DNA of 11,559 bases, taken from NCBI GenBank assembly GCA_003024985.2, contig PXIH01S0001850.1. One strand, 5' to 3'. The position numbers and the translations under genes are program-made. Origin of the DNA: Euperipatoides rowelli. Lineage: Eukaryota > Onychophora > Udeonychophora > Euonychophora > Peripatopsidae. Below the pieces are notes generated by a model. That model was given only the letters and a program-made list of their open reading frames with translations, was not told where the DNA came from and made no database searches. Shown here in pieces: positions 1 through 8,424 of the stretch; the stretch's first letter is position 1; the number at the start of each line of letters is the position of its first letter.

Positions 1-432
1 CAAATTAGAAAAAAATCCAACAAAGAGATTTTTTTAAATTCATATTTTAATTAATATCAAGAATATACATAATATAAAACATAGTATAGATAATCCCACT
101 CCAATGAGGAAAAAATACTGGTAAATCTATATACGATAGAAATAAACTTTAAATATATTTTTTATTTATTTTTTTTATAATGAATTCATTGATCTAAATT
201 AGAAAAAAATCCAATAAAGAGATTTTTTTAAATTCATATTTTACATAATGTCGGAAATATATGCTTTTGATAAAATGAATCAAAGTATAGGCAATCCCAT
301 TACACATCGGAATAAATACAGGTAAATCAATATACGATAGAAATAAACTTTAAATATATTATTTATTTATTTTTTTATAATGAATTCATTGATCCAAATT
401 ACAAAAAAATCAAACAAAGAGATTTTTATTAA
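1..432. repeat. A+T-rich tandem repeat, ~194-200 bp unit
   Basis: Two full copies and the start of a third lie head to tail. Copy one runs from 1 to about 194, copy two from 195 to about 394, and a partial third from 395 to about 432. Each copy begins with a variant of AAATTAGAAAAAAATCCAA, followed by AAAGAGATTTTT, and ends with TATAATGAATTCATTGAT. A shared block in the second half, ATACGATAGAAATAAAC, is identical between copies one and two. The middle parts differ by small indels and substitutions. There is no open frame of note. The window edge cuts the array, so its true length is unknown. A satellite or long minisatellite is the likeliest reading; tandem copies inside a larger transposon are the alternative. 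Confidence 0.9.
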
Positions 433-810
433 TAGGTTTTGAAAAGTCAACAATAAAAAAAAAAAAAAAAAAAATCCCGAATTTCTTATACTAACCATTA
501 TAGTGGCTTTTCTGTTTGCCACACATCTTTTTTGGTTTGGATTTTTAAAATCTGCATTAAATTTTGATTTTAAAAATGTATAAGTTTATTCTTTTATGTT
601 TTATAATATTTTTATTAGGCCACCTTAAATTCAAAATTTGAGAAATATGGTAGCCTATAATACCATAGGCCTTAATTATCCCTGCATATGTGCAAAAAAA
701 TCATTAGATATTCATGTAAACCATTTTAAAATCATTTTTTCTTCATTTCTAAACGAAATTTAAAAATAAAAAAAAATAAAAAATTTTTTTTTGGGTGTTT
801 GGAGTGGTAG
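433..810. other. Non-coding A+T-rich spacer
   Basis: No gene is visible. The stretch contains an A run of about 20 near 457-476 and further A/T runs near 765-792. Two overlapping inverted repeats lie at 647-670: ATGGTA (647-652) pairs with TACCAT (661-666), and GCCTAT (653-658) pairs with ATAGGC (665-670). The short minus-strand open frames that enter from the right are run-on from the retrotransposon and lose all similarity here. Confidence 0.6.
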
Positions 811-851
811 CATCCACATTTTCGGAAAATAGGTGGAGTGGAAAGGGTTAA
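811..851. repeat. Hairpin and TTAA-bounded terminus, piggyBac-type end candidate
   Basis: On the minus strand this reads TTAACCCTTTCCACTCCACC, starting at the TTAA at 848-851. TTAA followed by CCC is the usual form of a piggyBac-superfamily end. Just inside is a hairpin: CCAC (814-817) plus ATTTTC pair with GAAAAT plus GTGG (833-836) around a single G, with a 2-nt bulge. The inner ATTTTCGGAAAAT (818-830) is a perfect odd-length palindrome. The retrotransposon reading frame is recognisable up to about this TTAA and not beyond it. I could not find the matching opposite end further left, so the boundary may be a deletion scar rather than an intact insertion. Confidence 0.4.
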
Positions 852-1290
852 AAGAACGACCACGCAGCACTGTCTTCCTTTGATCAATGTAACTTGTAAT
901 CCATACAATAGCAACTGGATTAATTGAAAGCTTGATCATTATACCAATCAAAACGTCATGATCGATACTGTCAAATGCTTTCGCAAAGTCAGTAAATGAC
1001 AATGTTATCGTTGATTCCCTCAACTCAAGTTATATGGCAACACGAGGCAAATAGATTGATAAATATTGGCAGGTAAACTTCCAAATTGCATTGGGTCAAT
1101 CACGTTGATGCAATCACTTTTTATGATTGAAAGAATATGTTTTTCGACTATTTTTGCTATAGGGGATATAATTATAATAGGCCTTAGGTATCGTAATAAG
1201 GCAACCCATTTTCCACTGGGATGGCACATTTAATTTAGATAATGAAGAATTAATCAGAATTAATAATGGTTACGCCAAAAACTCAGCCAA
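852..1290 (-). pseudogene. Reverse transcriptase domain fragment (LINE ORF2)
   Basis: The fragment covers RT blocks up to catalytic motif A. In minus-strand order it shows a pre-RT stretch including NVPSQWKMGCLITIPK (about 1220-1175), then after a frameshift RPIIIISPIAKIVEKHI (about 1180-1130, matching the common RPIS...K..E pattern), then DPMQFGS and, after another frameshift, DFAKAFDSIDHDVLI (about 990-950). The last segment is motif A with the first catalytic Asp and the usual FxxAFDxxxH context. It continues with a WITSYIDQRKT segment typical of the next block. The YADD motif and thumb are absent, because similarity ends near 852. With at least two frameshifts and no YADD it cannot encode an active polymerase. 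Confidence 0.85.
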
Positions 1291-1895
1291 CTCTCGATAA
1301 ACATGGGATGGAACATCAGGTGTGCATGCGTTACTATTAGGTATGTTTTTCATTTGTTTGTAGATATTAAACAATTCCATTTTAGTTAAAGATGCATCCC
1401 TTACCAATACAGTATCCTGGACAATCGAGCTTTTCGGATGAACGGTAAGTAGACAACTAAAATACTCACAAATGATCTCTAATGATTCCTCATCATTAGA
1501 TTCCGGGAAAACTATATTAATATTAGAACAATCAACCGTAGCATTAATCAGATTTTTAATCGTATTGTAGAACTCCCTAGGTGAAGACTTAAACATTATT
1601 AAAATATTCCTACACATTAAACTTTTTTTCAATCGCAATCTCATTTTTAATCCGATCACATAGTCCTTTGTACACTATCAATCCAGGTTCATTCCACAAT
1701 AAATCATGATCTCTAATCAGCTTGGCTATTCTTCCATTCATCCAAGGGTGTGTATTAGATTTTCTTGTTTCTGTTACTAATGGAAAAAAATCAGGTAAAG
1801 ATAGTTAATAAAATCGTAGAAAATATTTGCCTTTTCTTGGACAGAATCAATGCCAGACCACAACGACCAATCATGACTTGATAAAACAATAGCCA
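1291..1895 (-). pseudogene. LINE ORF2 linker between endonuclease and RT
   Basis: This minus-strand segment fits the inter-domain linker of CR1-like ORF2. From about 1895 one frame reads through SSHDWSLWSGIDSVQEKAN and then, near 1750, HPWMNGRIAKLIRDHDLLWN. The PWM...I..LI..RD pattern is the conserved pre-RT motif of many LINEs. A frameshift near 1660 moves the sense into another frame (1659-1270), which has REFYNTIKNLINA, an acidic middle, and SNACTPDVPSHVYRELAEF. The last part resembles the (K)S.G.D.I...ll segment just before RT. There is a frameshift at the endonuclease junction (about 1896) and a stop at 1270. Identification rests on order and motif style, not on an alignment. Confidence 0.7.
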
Positions 1896-2750
1896 TTAAA
1901 CCGTAACCTGATTTTGTTGTTCCCTATAGGTTATAGCAGTTTTATTAGAACGAGGCATCACTTGTTGAACAGGAGAAATAAACAAAAGTTTGTGGTTGGA
2001 GCTTGCAACCGGGGGTAATACCTGCAGTGAGTAAATTTCACTAATATGAAACAAACACATATCCAAGCAGCTTGCACCACATGTAGGCAAATCTATCATC
2101 TGTTTAAATCTAGGTAATCATAAGAGAGGTCCAATGTCCATGCCATTAAAATCTCCAGCTATCATAATTTTTACTTTATTATTTATAGCCATTAATGTGT
2201 CATATTCGCTAATTACGTAAGCTATGACTTCCGATTCATTTGGGTCATTAGGAGGAAAATATACTAAAATTATCCCCAACCACGGAATGTCACGAGGTTG
2301 GTATTTAGGCTTACAAATAATTGATAGCACTTCTATCCTAGAAAAATTAGACATAGATTGTTGTTGGATCGTAATATCATTACTGACATAGGCACTCATG
2401 CCTCCTCCATGGTTTTTGTCTTCACTATTTCTCAATCTGTGGAATTAGTTATATCCATCAACAGTAAAACCACTTTGGCTTGATGTGTTAATCCATGTCT
2501 CTGTCAGCAAAACAATTCCAGGTTTATATACCTCAATTGCAATGCACAACTGTTCAAATTTTTTTGCTATTGATCGCAGGTTAGTTACAAATATTGTTGG
2601 GAAGCAATAATGATAACTTATGATCGGAACTTTCAACAAACAAGAGGGCCTAGGCTCCATCAATGTAGGACACAATTTTCTACCCCTCAATGTTATTGAT
2701 TTGATATTACGAATCAAAGGTAATGATTTAATCCATTTACTGCTCTTGAA
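1896..2750 (-). pseudogene. Endonuclease (EEP/AP-like) domain of LINE ORF2
   Basis: This is the target-nicking endonuclease domain of the retrotransposon. Three open stretches (2717-2445, 2435-2118 and 2099-1896) lie in one and the same frame, separated only by in-frame stops at 2445 (TAA) and 2118 (TGA). Motifs in order are TNLRSIAKKFEQL, which is the N-x-RS(L/I) start of the EEP fold; a LLTETWI block containing the catalytic Glu; HGGGMSAYVSNDI, the usual glycine-rich strand; a RIEVLSIIC...LGIILVYFPP stretch; and IMIAGDFNG, the GDFN catalytic motif. The final catalytic SDH is not obvious; LLFISPVQQV occupies the region nearby. The long shared frame suggests this part decayed mainly by point mutation. 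Confidence 0.88.
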
Positions 2751-2917
2751 CCTCTCCTAGTGTTAAAAAATCTCCATATTTCTAAAAAGATGAGATATGT
2801 AATTTCTGCAAACTTATTGTAGCTTCCATTATTAAATCTATACGATTTCAGATAGTCAGCAGAGTATTTTCTTATTGGCAGAAATGCAACATTATGAGGT
2901 GATGATCCAATTAACAT
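2714..2917 (-). pseudogene. Segment upstream of the LINE endonuclease
   Basis: This 67-codon open stretch begins GSSPHNVAFLPIRKYSADYL and ends near TRRGSRAVNGLNHYL. A second frame at the junction reads KSLPLIRNIKSITLRGRKLCP and runs directly into the endonuclease, so a frameshift near 2720-2750 joins the two. It may be the N-terminus of ORF2, the tail of ORF1 or 5' UTR. I do not recognise a domain, and no zinc knuckle, PHD or coiled coil is visible. It is assigned to the LINE only because it abuts the endonuclease. Confidence 0.4.
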
Positions 2918-3151
2918 TTTAGCGTTGTAACTTAATCAGCATCAATAGATCATTAATCCTTAATCGAGATACAGATAGAGTCTGTCAAGCACACACGTAG
3001 CCTCTATATAGGTTATATAAATATATATATAAAGGATCCCCACAGAGAGGGGTTGGTTGGGGAAATAGTCTCTGGACCCAGTGCCATGGGGGCCCATGTA
3101 TGAACACACTCCATAAGAAACTATATATTTATGAGCAGAGGTGATGAGTGA
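2918..3151. other. Non-coding spacer with TA tract and GC-rich patch
   Basis: I see no gene here. The stretch contains a short TA-rich tract (about 3015-3032) followed by GC-rich sequence with GGGG and GGGCCC elements near 3050-3100. The base composition changes abruptly compared with the LINE to the left, which suggests a separate insertion. Confidence 0.5.
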
Positions 3152-3405
3152 GTGGGCCCTGTAAGCCTGAATAAGGGGCCATAAGTTAAATAAAGATCAA
3201 CAAAACTTCCATACAATCAAAAAAATAAAACTTTTTCAAATTTTCACACACACAAGGGGGCTCTTACAGCCTGGACAAGGTAGAGGTCCGCATGTCCTTG
3301 AAAGGTAAGCAAAATGTCCATGTGACCAAAAAAAAGGAGCTTATCAAATCTTCATGAACAGGGGACCCGTAAAAAAAAAAGCTTATCAAAAATATGAGAG
3401 GGGGG
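3152..3405. repeat. Degenerate tandem repeat, ~102-106 bp unit
   Basis: Two diverged copies and part of a third are visible. The units start near 3154 (GGGCCCTGTAAGCCTG), 3256 (GGGGGCTCTTACAGCCTGGA) and 3361 (GGGGACCCGTAAAA). Inside each unit comes an A-rich part: TCCATACAATCAAAAAAATA near 3208, TCCATGTGACCAAAAAAAAG near 3317, and a shortened AAAAAGCTTATCAAA near 3375. The motif GCTTATCAAA occurs in copies two and three. Similarity is low (perhaps 65-70 % by eye), so an old duplication inside a non-autonomous DNA transposon is the likely source. Confidence 0.5.
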
Positions 3406-3417
3406 GGGTCCACCTGG

Positions 3418-3478
3418 ATTTACAGTCACAGGGCCCTGGAAAAAATGTAGGGGCCCTGACTGTAAATACAGGCCTGTA
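3418..3478. repeat. GC-rich hairpin plus 12-bp palindrome, possible transposon end
   Basis: ATTTACAGTCACAGGGCCC (3418-3436) is the inverted complement of GGGCCCTGACTGTAAAT (3451-3467), apart from a 2-nt bulge, around a 14-nt loop. It overlaps at T3467 a perfect 12-bp palindrome, TACAGGCCTGTA (3467-3478). A stem this long is unlikely by chance in A+T-rich DNA. Such structures are common at the ends of non-autonomous hAT-like or foldback elements; the opposite end might lie in the GC-rich patch near 3060-3100. No transposase or target duplication was identified. Confidence 0.6.
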
Positions 3479-3857
3479 GTCCAGAGCATACGCCGTATAA
3501 CGACTGCTTTTTATTATTATGTGCATGTACCGACTGAAATGTGAAAATAACCAATGTTATAGACTATTATTTTTCATTCTGACATTATATCTACACAGAA
3601 TTTAAATCTTTAATTTTAATAGAATAGATTTTAGTTTTTTTTTAAACAAACATTCTGTTAATAGGCAGAGCCACTCAGTGTAGCTTTGCATGTAGTTTCA
3701 AAATTAACCCATAATCATACAGTACCGATCCTACATGTTTAACGTTGTAGTAAATGAACATGTGCATAGTTTTTGTACTAACTTGCGCAGTGTGCAAGTG
3801 GAACTTGAAAGATGTGCTGTGTGTGTGTAAAATAAGTTGCAGGTTGTTGTCACTAGG
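3479..3857. other. Non-coding spacer
   Basis: No gene or repeat was recognised. A minus-strand open frame starting at 3899 runs through this stretch, but it begins inside the adjacent hAT terminus and shows no domain, so I do not treat it as coding. Confidence 0.5.
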
Positions 3858-4336
3858 CTCTAGTCCAGGGTTTCTTAACCTTTTTGAGTCATGACCCAAA
3901 TTGGGGTAATAGTTTCAGATAACAACCCAAATAGAATATCTGACAGCAAGCACATCCAACACATTCGGTGTCTAAAAAAAGACCGACTCCCTTACAATGA
4001 CATGAGTGCCTAGAAACTGGAAGTCCTAAGTCCCATTTAGTCAAATGACCAAGGGTATAGAAGCCTTCATTTTTTTTATTTACAGTCCTTACCTCTACCT
4101 GAACCCTAACTCCAACTAAATGTGAAATTCACTATGATACTATAGAGGTGAAATTATCATTTTTGATCGATTTCAATATTTTTGGCACAACTTCCGCAGC
4201 CCTTTCCGTAATGATGAAAATATATGCAAAGATGTTAAAATATTCTTTTTGTTGAAAATATTTCGCGATCCACAGAATCTGCCAAGTGAACCAAATTTGG
4301 GTTACGACCCATAAATTAAGAAACCCTGTCCTAGTC
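3858..4336. mobile_element. Non-autonomous hAT element (463 bp) with 8-bp target duplication
   Basis: The element runs from 3866 to 4328. The left end reads CAGGGTTTCTTAACCTTTTT and continues GAGTCATGACCCAAATT. The right end, reverse-complemented, reads CAGGGTTTCTTAATTTATGG and continues GTCGTAACCCAAATTTGG. This CAG-GGTTTCTTAA...GACCC pattern is a widespread animal hAT terminus. The flanks CTCTAGTC (3858-3865) and TCCTAGTC (4329-4336) match at 6 of 8 positions, as expected for an aged hAT duplication. The interior carries no open frame of note, so mobilisation would have depended on a transposase from elsewhere. Strand is not assignable without a coding region. Confidence 0.85.
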
Positions 4337-5805
4337 TGTATGATGCATGATATTTTGTTTAAAAAAATGATGACAACTCCTCAACAAGACTAACACAATT
4401 TATTAACGTATTAAGAACTAAAAATAGTATATTAAAAAAAATTGTCAGAGTACTAATCGTAATTGACTACAAACAATTCAATGAGTGCAGTTTTTGCCAA
4501 ATGAAAGCAATTACGCTTTACAATATTTAATTAATATAATTTTTTGGTACATATACAGTATTTCCAAACATCACTAAATGCTTTTTTTTTTTTTTTTTTA
4601 TCTTGAAAATGGAATTTTTATTTTAACATTTAAAAACGAAGGTAGTAAAATTTTAAATATACATGTCAAATTGGAAGACTTTTTAACGAGATAAAATGAA
4701 TTAATTTTGAGGCAGATTTTTATTAGGAAAAATTACTTTTTTTTATTATTATTATTATTGAAAAGAATATAATTTGATTAGATATAAAAATTGGCTGGAA
4801 AGACTATTCAATTAAATTTTGAGTAATAGCAAAAAAAAAAAGATAAACTATTTAAATAAATTTTCTATATTTATAACATAATTAGATTTTGATACTAGCA
4901 AGGCTGTCTATCAGAGAACTCTGGTAATGAAGGTACAATTTTTTTTTTTGGTTGTGAATATACGCATTTTCTTGTATATTACAATAATGATTATACGAAT
5001 AATGTAATATTTTCAAACATGAGTTTAGTTGTTGAGAGTTCATAAGCAGAAAATTAATTTGTAAAAAACATATTATAGTAAGGTAAATCTTAATATCTGA
5101 ATCATTTCTTTGAATAATTAATTTGCCTGCCGTTTAACACCATGTTGGTTGCAAAAGTCCGATTGTGTGTGCGTGTGTTTTTTTTAAATAATATACAAGT
5201 TTTGTAAATTGGTATTTTGAAATAAAGATTCAAATTACTTGCATAGTCTCCTAAGACTTCTTCTAAATTCAGTCTCAATGTTTTTTTAAATATGGAGAAA
5301 TAAGGCCAACAAATCCTGTAATAAGCCAAGGTTTTCTTTATTTTATTAGTTTGTTTTTATAGTAAATTCATGGCCTACACCAGAGCCTTAATTTATATCC
5401 ACTTCCATCATTTCTCTCAATTTCCATTCATCACATAATTTCTTACATCAACCATTAATTCATTGTCAAAATCTATTTTTGTTCACATTGACTAATCACT
5501 AAAATCTGAAAAAAAAAATATATGATGCTACTTTATCTTGTGAGCCAACATGCAAGAAGTAAAGAAGCTATACCGGTACTGACTCTATAGGAAAGTCCCA
5601 GAATGAATGTAAGAGTAGGGTTTCGGGAGGCTGATTACAGGGCAATGGGGATCAGTCAATCTAGCCAATATGAATATTGAATAAGAATCACGAGTTTTGA
5701 TTCTCATTTAAACTCAATAAGTCAACAAGTAAATTGAAGATTTTAAAAATTGAAAATATATAAAAATTTGAAAAATTGAAACCAAATAGTTACCATTTAA
5801 AAAAA
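4337..5805. other. Long non-coding A+T-rich stretch
   Basis: I see no convincing gene. Landmarks are a T run of about 19 near 4581-4599, a TTATTATT microsatellite near 4741-4759, an A run near 4831-4842 and a T run near 4939-4950. A 75-codon minus-strand open frame at 5329-5102 has no recognisable domain, and its composition looks like translated A+T-rich noise. The stretch 5385-5470 is pyrimidine-rich with CCATCA and CCATTCATC-type words but no clear period. Confidence 0.5.
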
Positions 5806-5905
5806 GTGACTTTAGTGGTCATTTTTCAAAAATAGTGACCAATAGTGACCGAACCTGAAAATAGTGACCAATAGTGATTTTAGTGATCAATAACCATGCC
5901 TGGAC
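5806..5905. repeat. Short AATAGTGACC repeat cluster
   Basis: AATAGTGACC occurs at 5831-5840, 5841-5850 and 5860-5869, with variants AATAGTGATT (5870-5879) and TTTAGTGATC (5879-5888), and a related GTGACTTTAGTGGTC block just upstream. The cluster ends in CATGCCTG (5895-5902), which reversed is CAGGCATG, a form compatible with a hAT-type end. I found no opposite end, so the transposon reading is only a suggestion. Confidence 0.55.
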
Positions 5906-7166
5906 CGTTCAGGGTAAGGCTAGGTATTTAGTAAAAGACGTGTGCGGTAATACTGTACATGGAATAATTCTTGATCAAAAAATGCAGTCTGTACATCAGG
6001 GAAAGTGGGGAGGGGGATGGTTCAAAATTTAGTTGAGACAGAGAATAGTAGATGTGGAATTGTGCTGGTGAGAAGGATTTGAGATTGGTCCACAGCACGG
6101 ATCATAATCTTGAGAACCATATCTTTTAGAATGAAGATGAACTGTCCTGATAATTAGTCATCTTTGGACACTAATGTTTTCATAAGGAAGAGCCCACCAA
6201 ATGTGATTAATGTAGCCTTGAAACTGCAGGTAGACCAAATATGTCTTAAAACAGGTATCTCTCCACAGCCCAAAGAGCAGGAAATCTCACAATTATCAAA
6301 CTCGTCTCAGAAAATGTTGTGATCTTATCCTTTTGATTAATTCCATGTGATTGGCAGTGAAATTAATCAAAATTTTAATCCGACGAATTTTATCAAATAA
6401 GCTGTACCTTGGAATAATCCTCGTACACTTGTATGCTTGGGCTCTTTTAAAAGATAATGCATTAGGCTAATTGAAAAAAAAATCATGTTCATATTAGAAA
6501 ATTGTAGTAGGAAATACAAGAGAAATGCAAGAGAAAATATGAATCAAACAATCTTTTCTAAAATTTCTAGGTTTTGTTAATCAATATTAATATTTATAAT
6601 GTGAGTAGAAATGATATTCCACCTGAATCATTCAAGAGATATTAATAACTCTTTTCAATATTTAAAAGTAAAAAAAAAAATTATTTATAGTTTTTAAGTG
6701 CAACTTTATAAGTGTTTTTCGAGTGCTAAAATAGCTGCTCTGCACATTAAAATTAACTAACAGCCTAATATTTTCTTTCAAAATAAGCTTTCTGGGGGAC
6801 ACTCAATATTTACATCCCTCAAATGTTAAAACCAATTGATTTATTACATAGTCTCTTTTTTATTTAAAATTCTGCCATCCGAGAAGCATGAGTAGCGTGC
6901 TGGATTTAGGAAAAGAAGGGGGGGGGGATATAAAGAGGACATCCGCCTTGTGTGACACATTTGGTAGGGGGAGGTAGGAAAATTTACCTTGTAGTTAAAA
7001 ATATACACCTTAAGAGTTTTTTAGTAACATTAGATAAACGTTTATCCTTTATTTAACCAACTTTTCATATAGTCTTAAATTAAAGGTACAGTAGATTTGC
7101 CTAATCAAAATAACCTATTTTTTAATTGACTAAATCAAAATTAATAATACCAAAACAGTATTCATC
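5906..7166. other. Long non-coding stretch
   Basis: No gene was recognised in any frame. The segment 5906-6330 is less A+T-rich than its surroundings, but its frames are frequently stopped. A G run at 6917-6926 and the purine-rich patch around it (6905-6980) are simple sequence. Confidence 0.5.
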
Positions 7167-7758
7167 ATGTGTAAAACTACCATAAGACTCTACTTTCAAG
7201 TCTTAAATTTAAAAAATTGGGAAGAACACCCACAAAATTTATGGGGTAATTCATACCTTGTAATAGGGTTAAAAACTCAACCAAAATATTACATAAGGGA
7301 CAGGCAGATTGATGCATTGGCCAAACAGGGACCACCCAACAAAGACATTCTTGTACAATATGCAAAAAGTGCAGGCAAGTGAGAGAAGTAAAAATATTAT
7401 TTTTGGAGAGAGAGAAAAGAAGGAAGCAAACATTGGTTAAGGTAGCCAATACCTAAGCCTTTCCCCCTTTTGGAAAACCCAACCATATTTCCTAGCACTC
7501 AATCACTTCTTCTTCTTTAACAGGACAATCAAACTAATCGAACTGGAGAAGAGTAGCTGGAAATTTGAATGGCCAACCTGCCCAACCAAAGAAGTGTAGC
7601 CAGAAACCTGAGGGCTAATCTTGGATCATAACAAGACAATGCACATTGCCTCTACATTCTTTGACTCATTCTACAAAACTGATCAATGGAAACCATATGA
7701 ACTGCCATTAAAAGAATCACAGGGCATATTTATGCCTCTTTATTACATCAAACTTTAA
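7167..7758 (+). pseudogene. Unrecognised coding-like segment, possibly two exons with decay
   Basis: An open stretch at 7167-7382 (71 codons) ends in a Lys-rich, non-repetitive C-terminus with the words RDRQIDALAKQG and DILVQYAKSAGK. A GT donor at 7379 (CAA|GTGAGA) and an acceptor after TTCTTCTTTAACAG (7523) would remove a 145-bp intron. That joins the frame in phase to a second open stretch reading TIKLIELEKSSWKFEWPT. This frame meets TAG at 7597 and TGA at 7609, then stays open to TAA at 7756, including MHIASTFFDSFYKTDQW. The composition looks protein-like rather than random. I recognise no domain. It may be a decayed host gene, an unknown transposon protein or coincidence; the intron is inferred from splice-site appearance alone. 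Confidence 0.3.
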
Positions 7759-8189
7759 TTTTATATATAATACCCAAATATATGAGTATTATTTATAATT
7801 ATTATAATTAGTTACCAAATAGTATATGTCATATAATAGATGTTGTAAAACTGTATTTAGTATATCTTGAAATAATTGTGAATAATAACTAAATCCGAGA
7901 TCTCACTTTCTATAACAATATTTATACAAGAATATTTTTTATCTTTTATCCTTGTGTTCAACTAATTTGTGTTTCAAGCACTTTGGCCGATACACCCTTC
8001 ATACCCCAAACACCTCACTACACTCGTACTATTAAAGCACCACCCCCACCAGTTACAATCAATCAGCCATTTCTGATTAAATATTTTATACAAATAAACT
8101 AACAGCCCCATTACAGAGAGATGCTGTACAACAGAGGCAGTCATACACTTCAACTCGCTTTCACCAGACTAACCACATAAAAACATAAA
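7759..8189. other. Non-coding spacer before the hAT insertion
   Basis: I see no gene. The first part is very A+T-rich (TTTATATATAATA, TATTTATAATTATTATAATTAG). The part from 7975 to 8160 is richer in C, with CACCACCCCCACCAG near 8039, and shows no long open frame. Confidence 0.5.
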
Positions 8190-8388
8190 TAAATAATTAG
8201 GTATGAAACTAACATTTGGTTAGTATTCGGTCCATTCGGCTGGGTTTCATAGTATTCGGCAGTTTATGGTCTGTATTCGGCCGGATATTAGTCATCTCCC
8301 TGAATATATTAAACAAATGGGGAAGGGAGATTACCTCAAATAAATGTTAGAAAACAAGGTGAAATGCTGTATCATAGCTCTCAGCGTC

Positions 8389-8424
8389 TGATTGGTCAAT
8401 GACTCAATGGTTACCATAGAAATG
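8389..8424 (-). promoter_or_regulatory. Clustered RFX, AP-1/CRE-like and NF-Y site look-alikes
   Basis: Read on the minus strand, in order: ATTTCTATGGTAACC (8423-8409), close to the palindromic X-box bound by RFX factors; TGAGTCA (8406-8400), an exact AP-1 core; and CCAATCAG (8395-8388), an exact CCAAT box of the NF-Y type. Spacing is only 2-5 nt between sites. RFX, a bZIP factor and NF-Y are known to cooperate on closely spaced sites in animal promoters. The cluster lies in the interior of the hAT element, so it may be the remains of its promoter or an enhancer it carries. Function is inferred from motifs alone. Confidence 0.35.

Larger units (their letters stand above)
852..2917 (-). mobile_element. 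Non-LTR retrotransposon (LINE) relic, EEP-RT type
   Basis: Read on the minus strand, the order is an upstream segment (2917 to about 2714), an endonuclease domain (about 2750-1896), a linker (about 1895-1290) and the N-terminal part of a reverse transcriptase (about 1290-852). That is the ORF2 order of Jockey/CR1/L2-type LINEs that use an apurinic-like endonuclease. No RNase H, poly(A) tail or 3' UTR is present, because the copy stops inside the RT. Losing the 3' half is unusual for a LINE copy, since 5' truncation is the norm, so later deletion or insertion is implied. The copy is dead, with at least two in-frame stops and several frameshifts. The clade is an inference from general motif style; CR1-like is my best guess. 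Confidence 0.85.

Noticed and set aside
1-432. CRISPR-like array
   Set aside because: The repeat unit is ~200 bp with no short identical repeats and unique spacers, and the context is animal transposon debris.
732-914. Minus-strand open frame ending in a Phe/Lys-rich tail
   Set aside because: It reads out of the LINE fragment through poly-A/T sequence; the tail is homopolymer translation.
3675-3899. Minus-strand open frame of 74 codons
   Set aside because: It starts inside the hAT inverted end, crosses the target duplication into unrelated DNA, and shows no domain.
5102-5329. Minus-strand open frame of 75 codons
   Set aside because: No recognisable motif; its composition fits chance translation of A+T-rich DNA and no splice or promoter context supports it.
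7177-7449. Minus-strand open frame of 90 codons
   Set aside because: It overlaps the plus-strand candidate almost completely and its Leu/Phe/Cys-rich composition looks like an antisense shadow.
7371-7523. GC-AG intron using AG|GCAAGT at 7375
   Set aside because: It would put the downstream segment out of phase and hit a stop within a few codons; the GT donor at 7379 keeps the frame.
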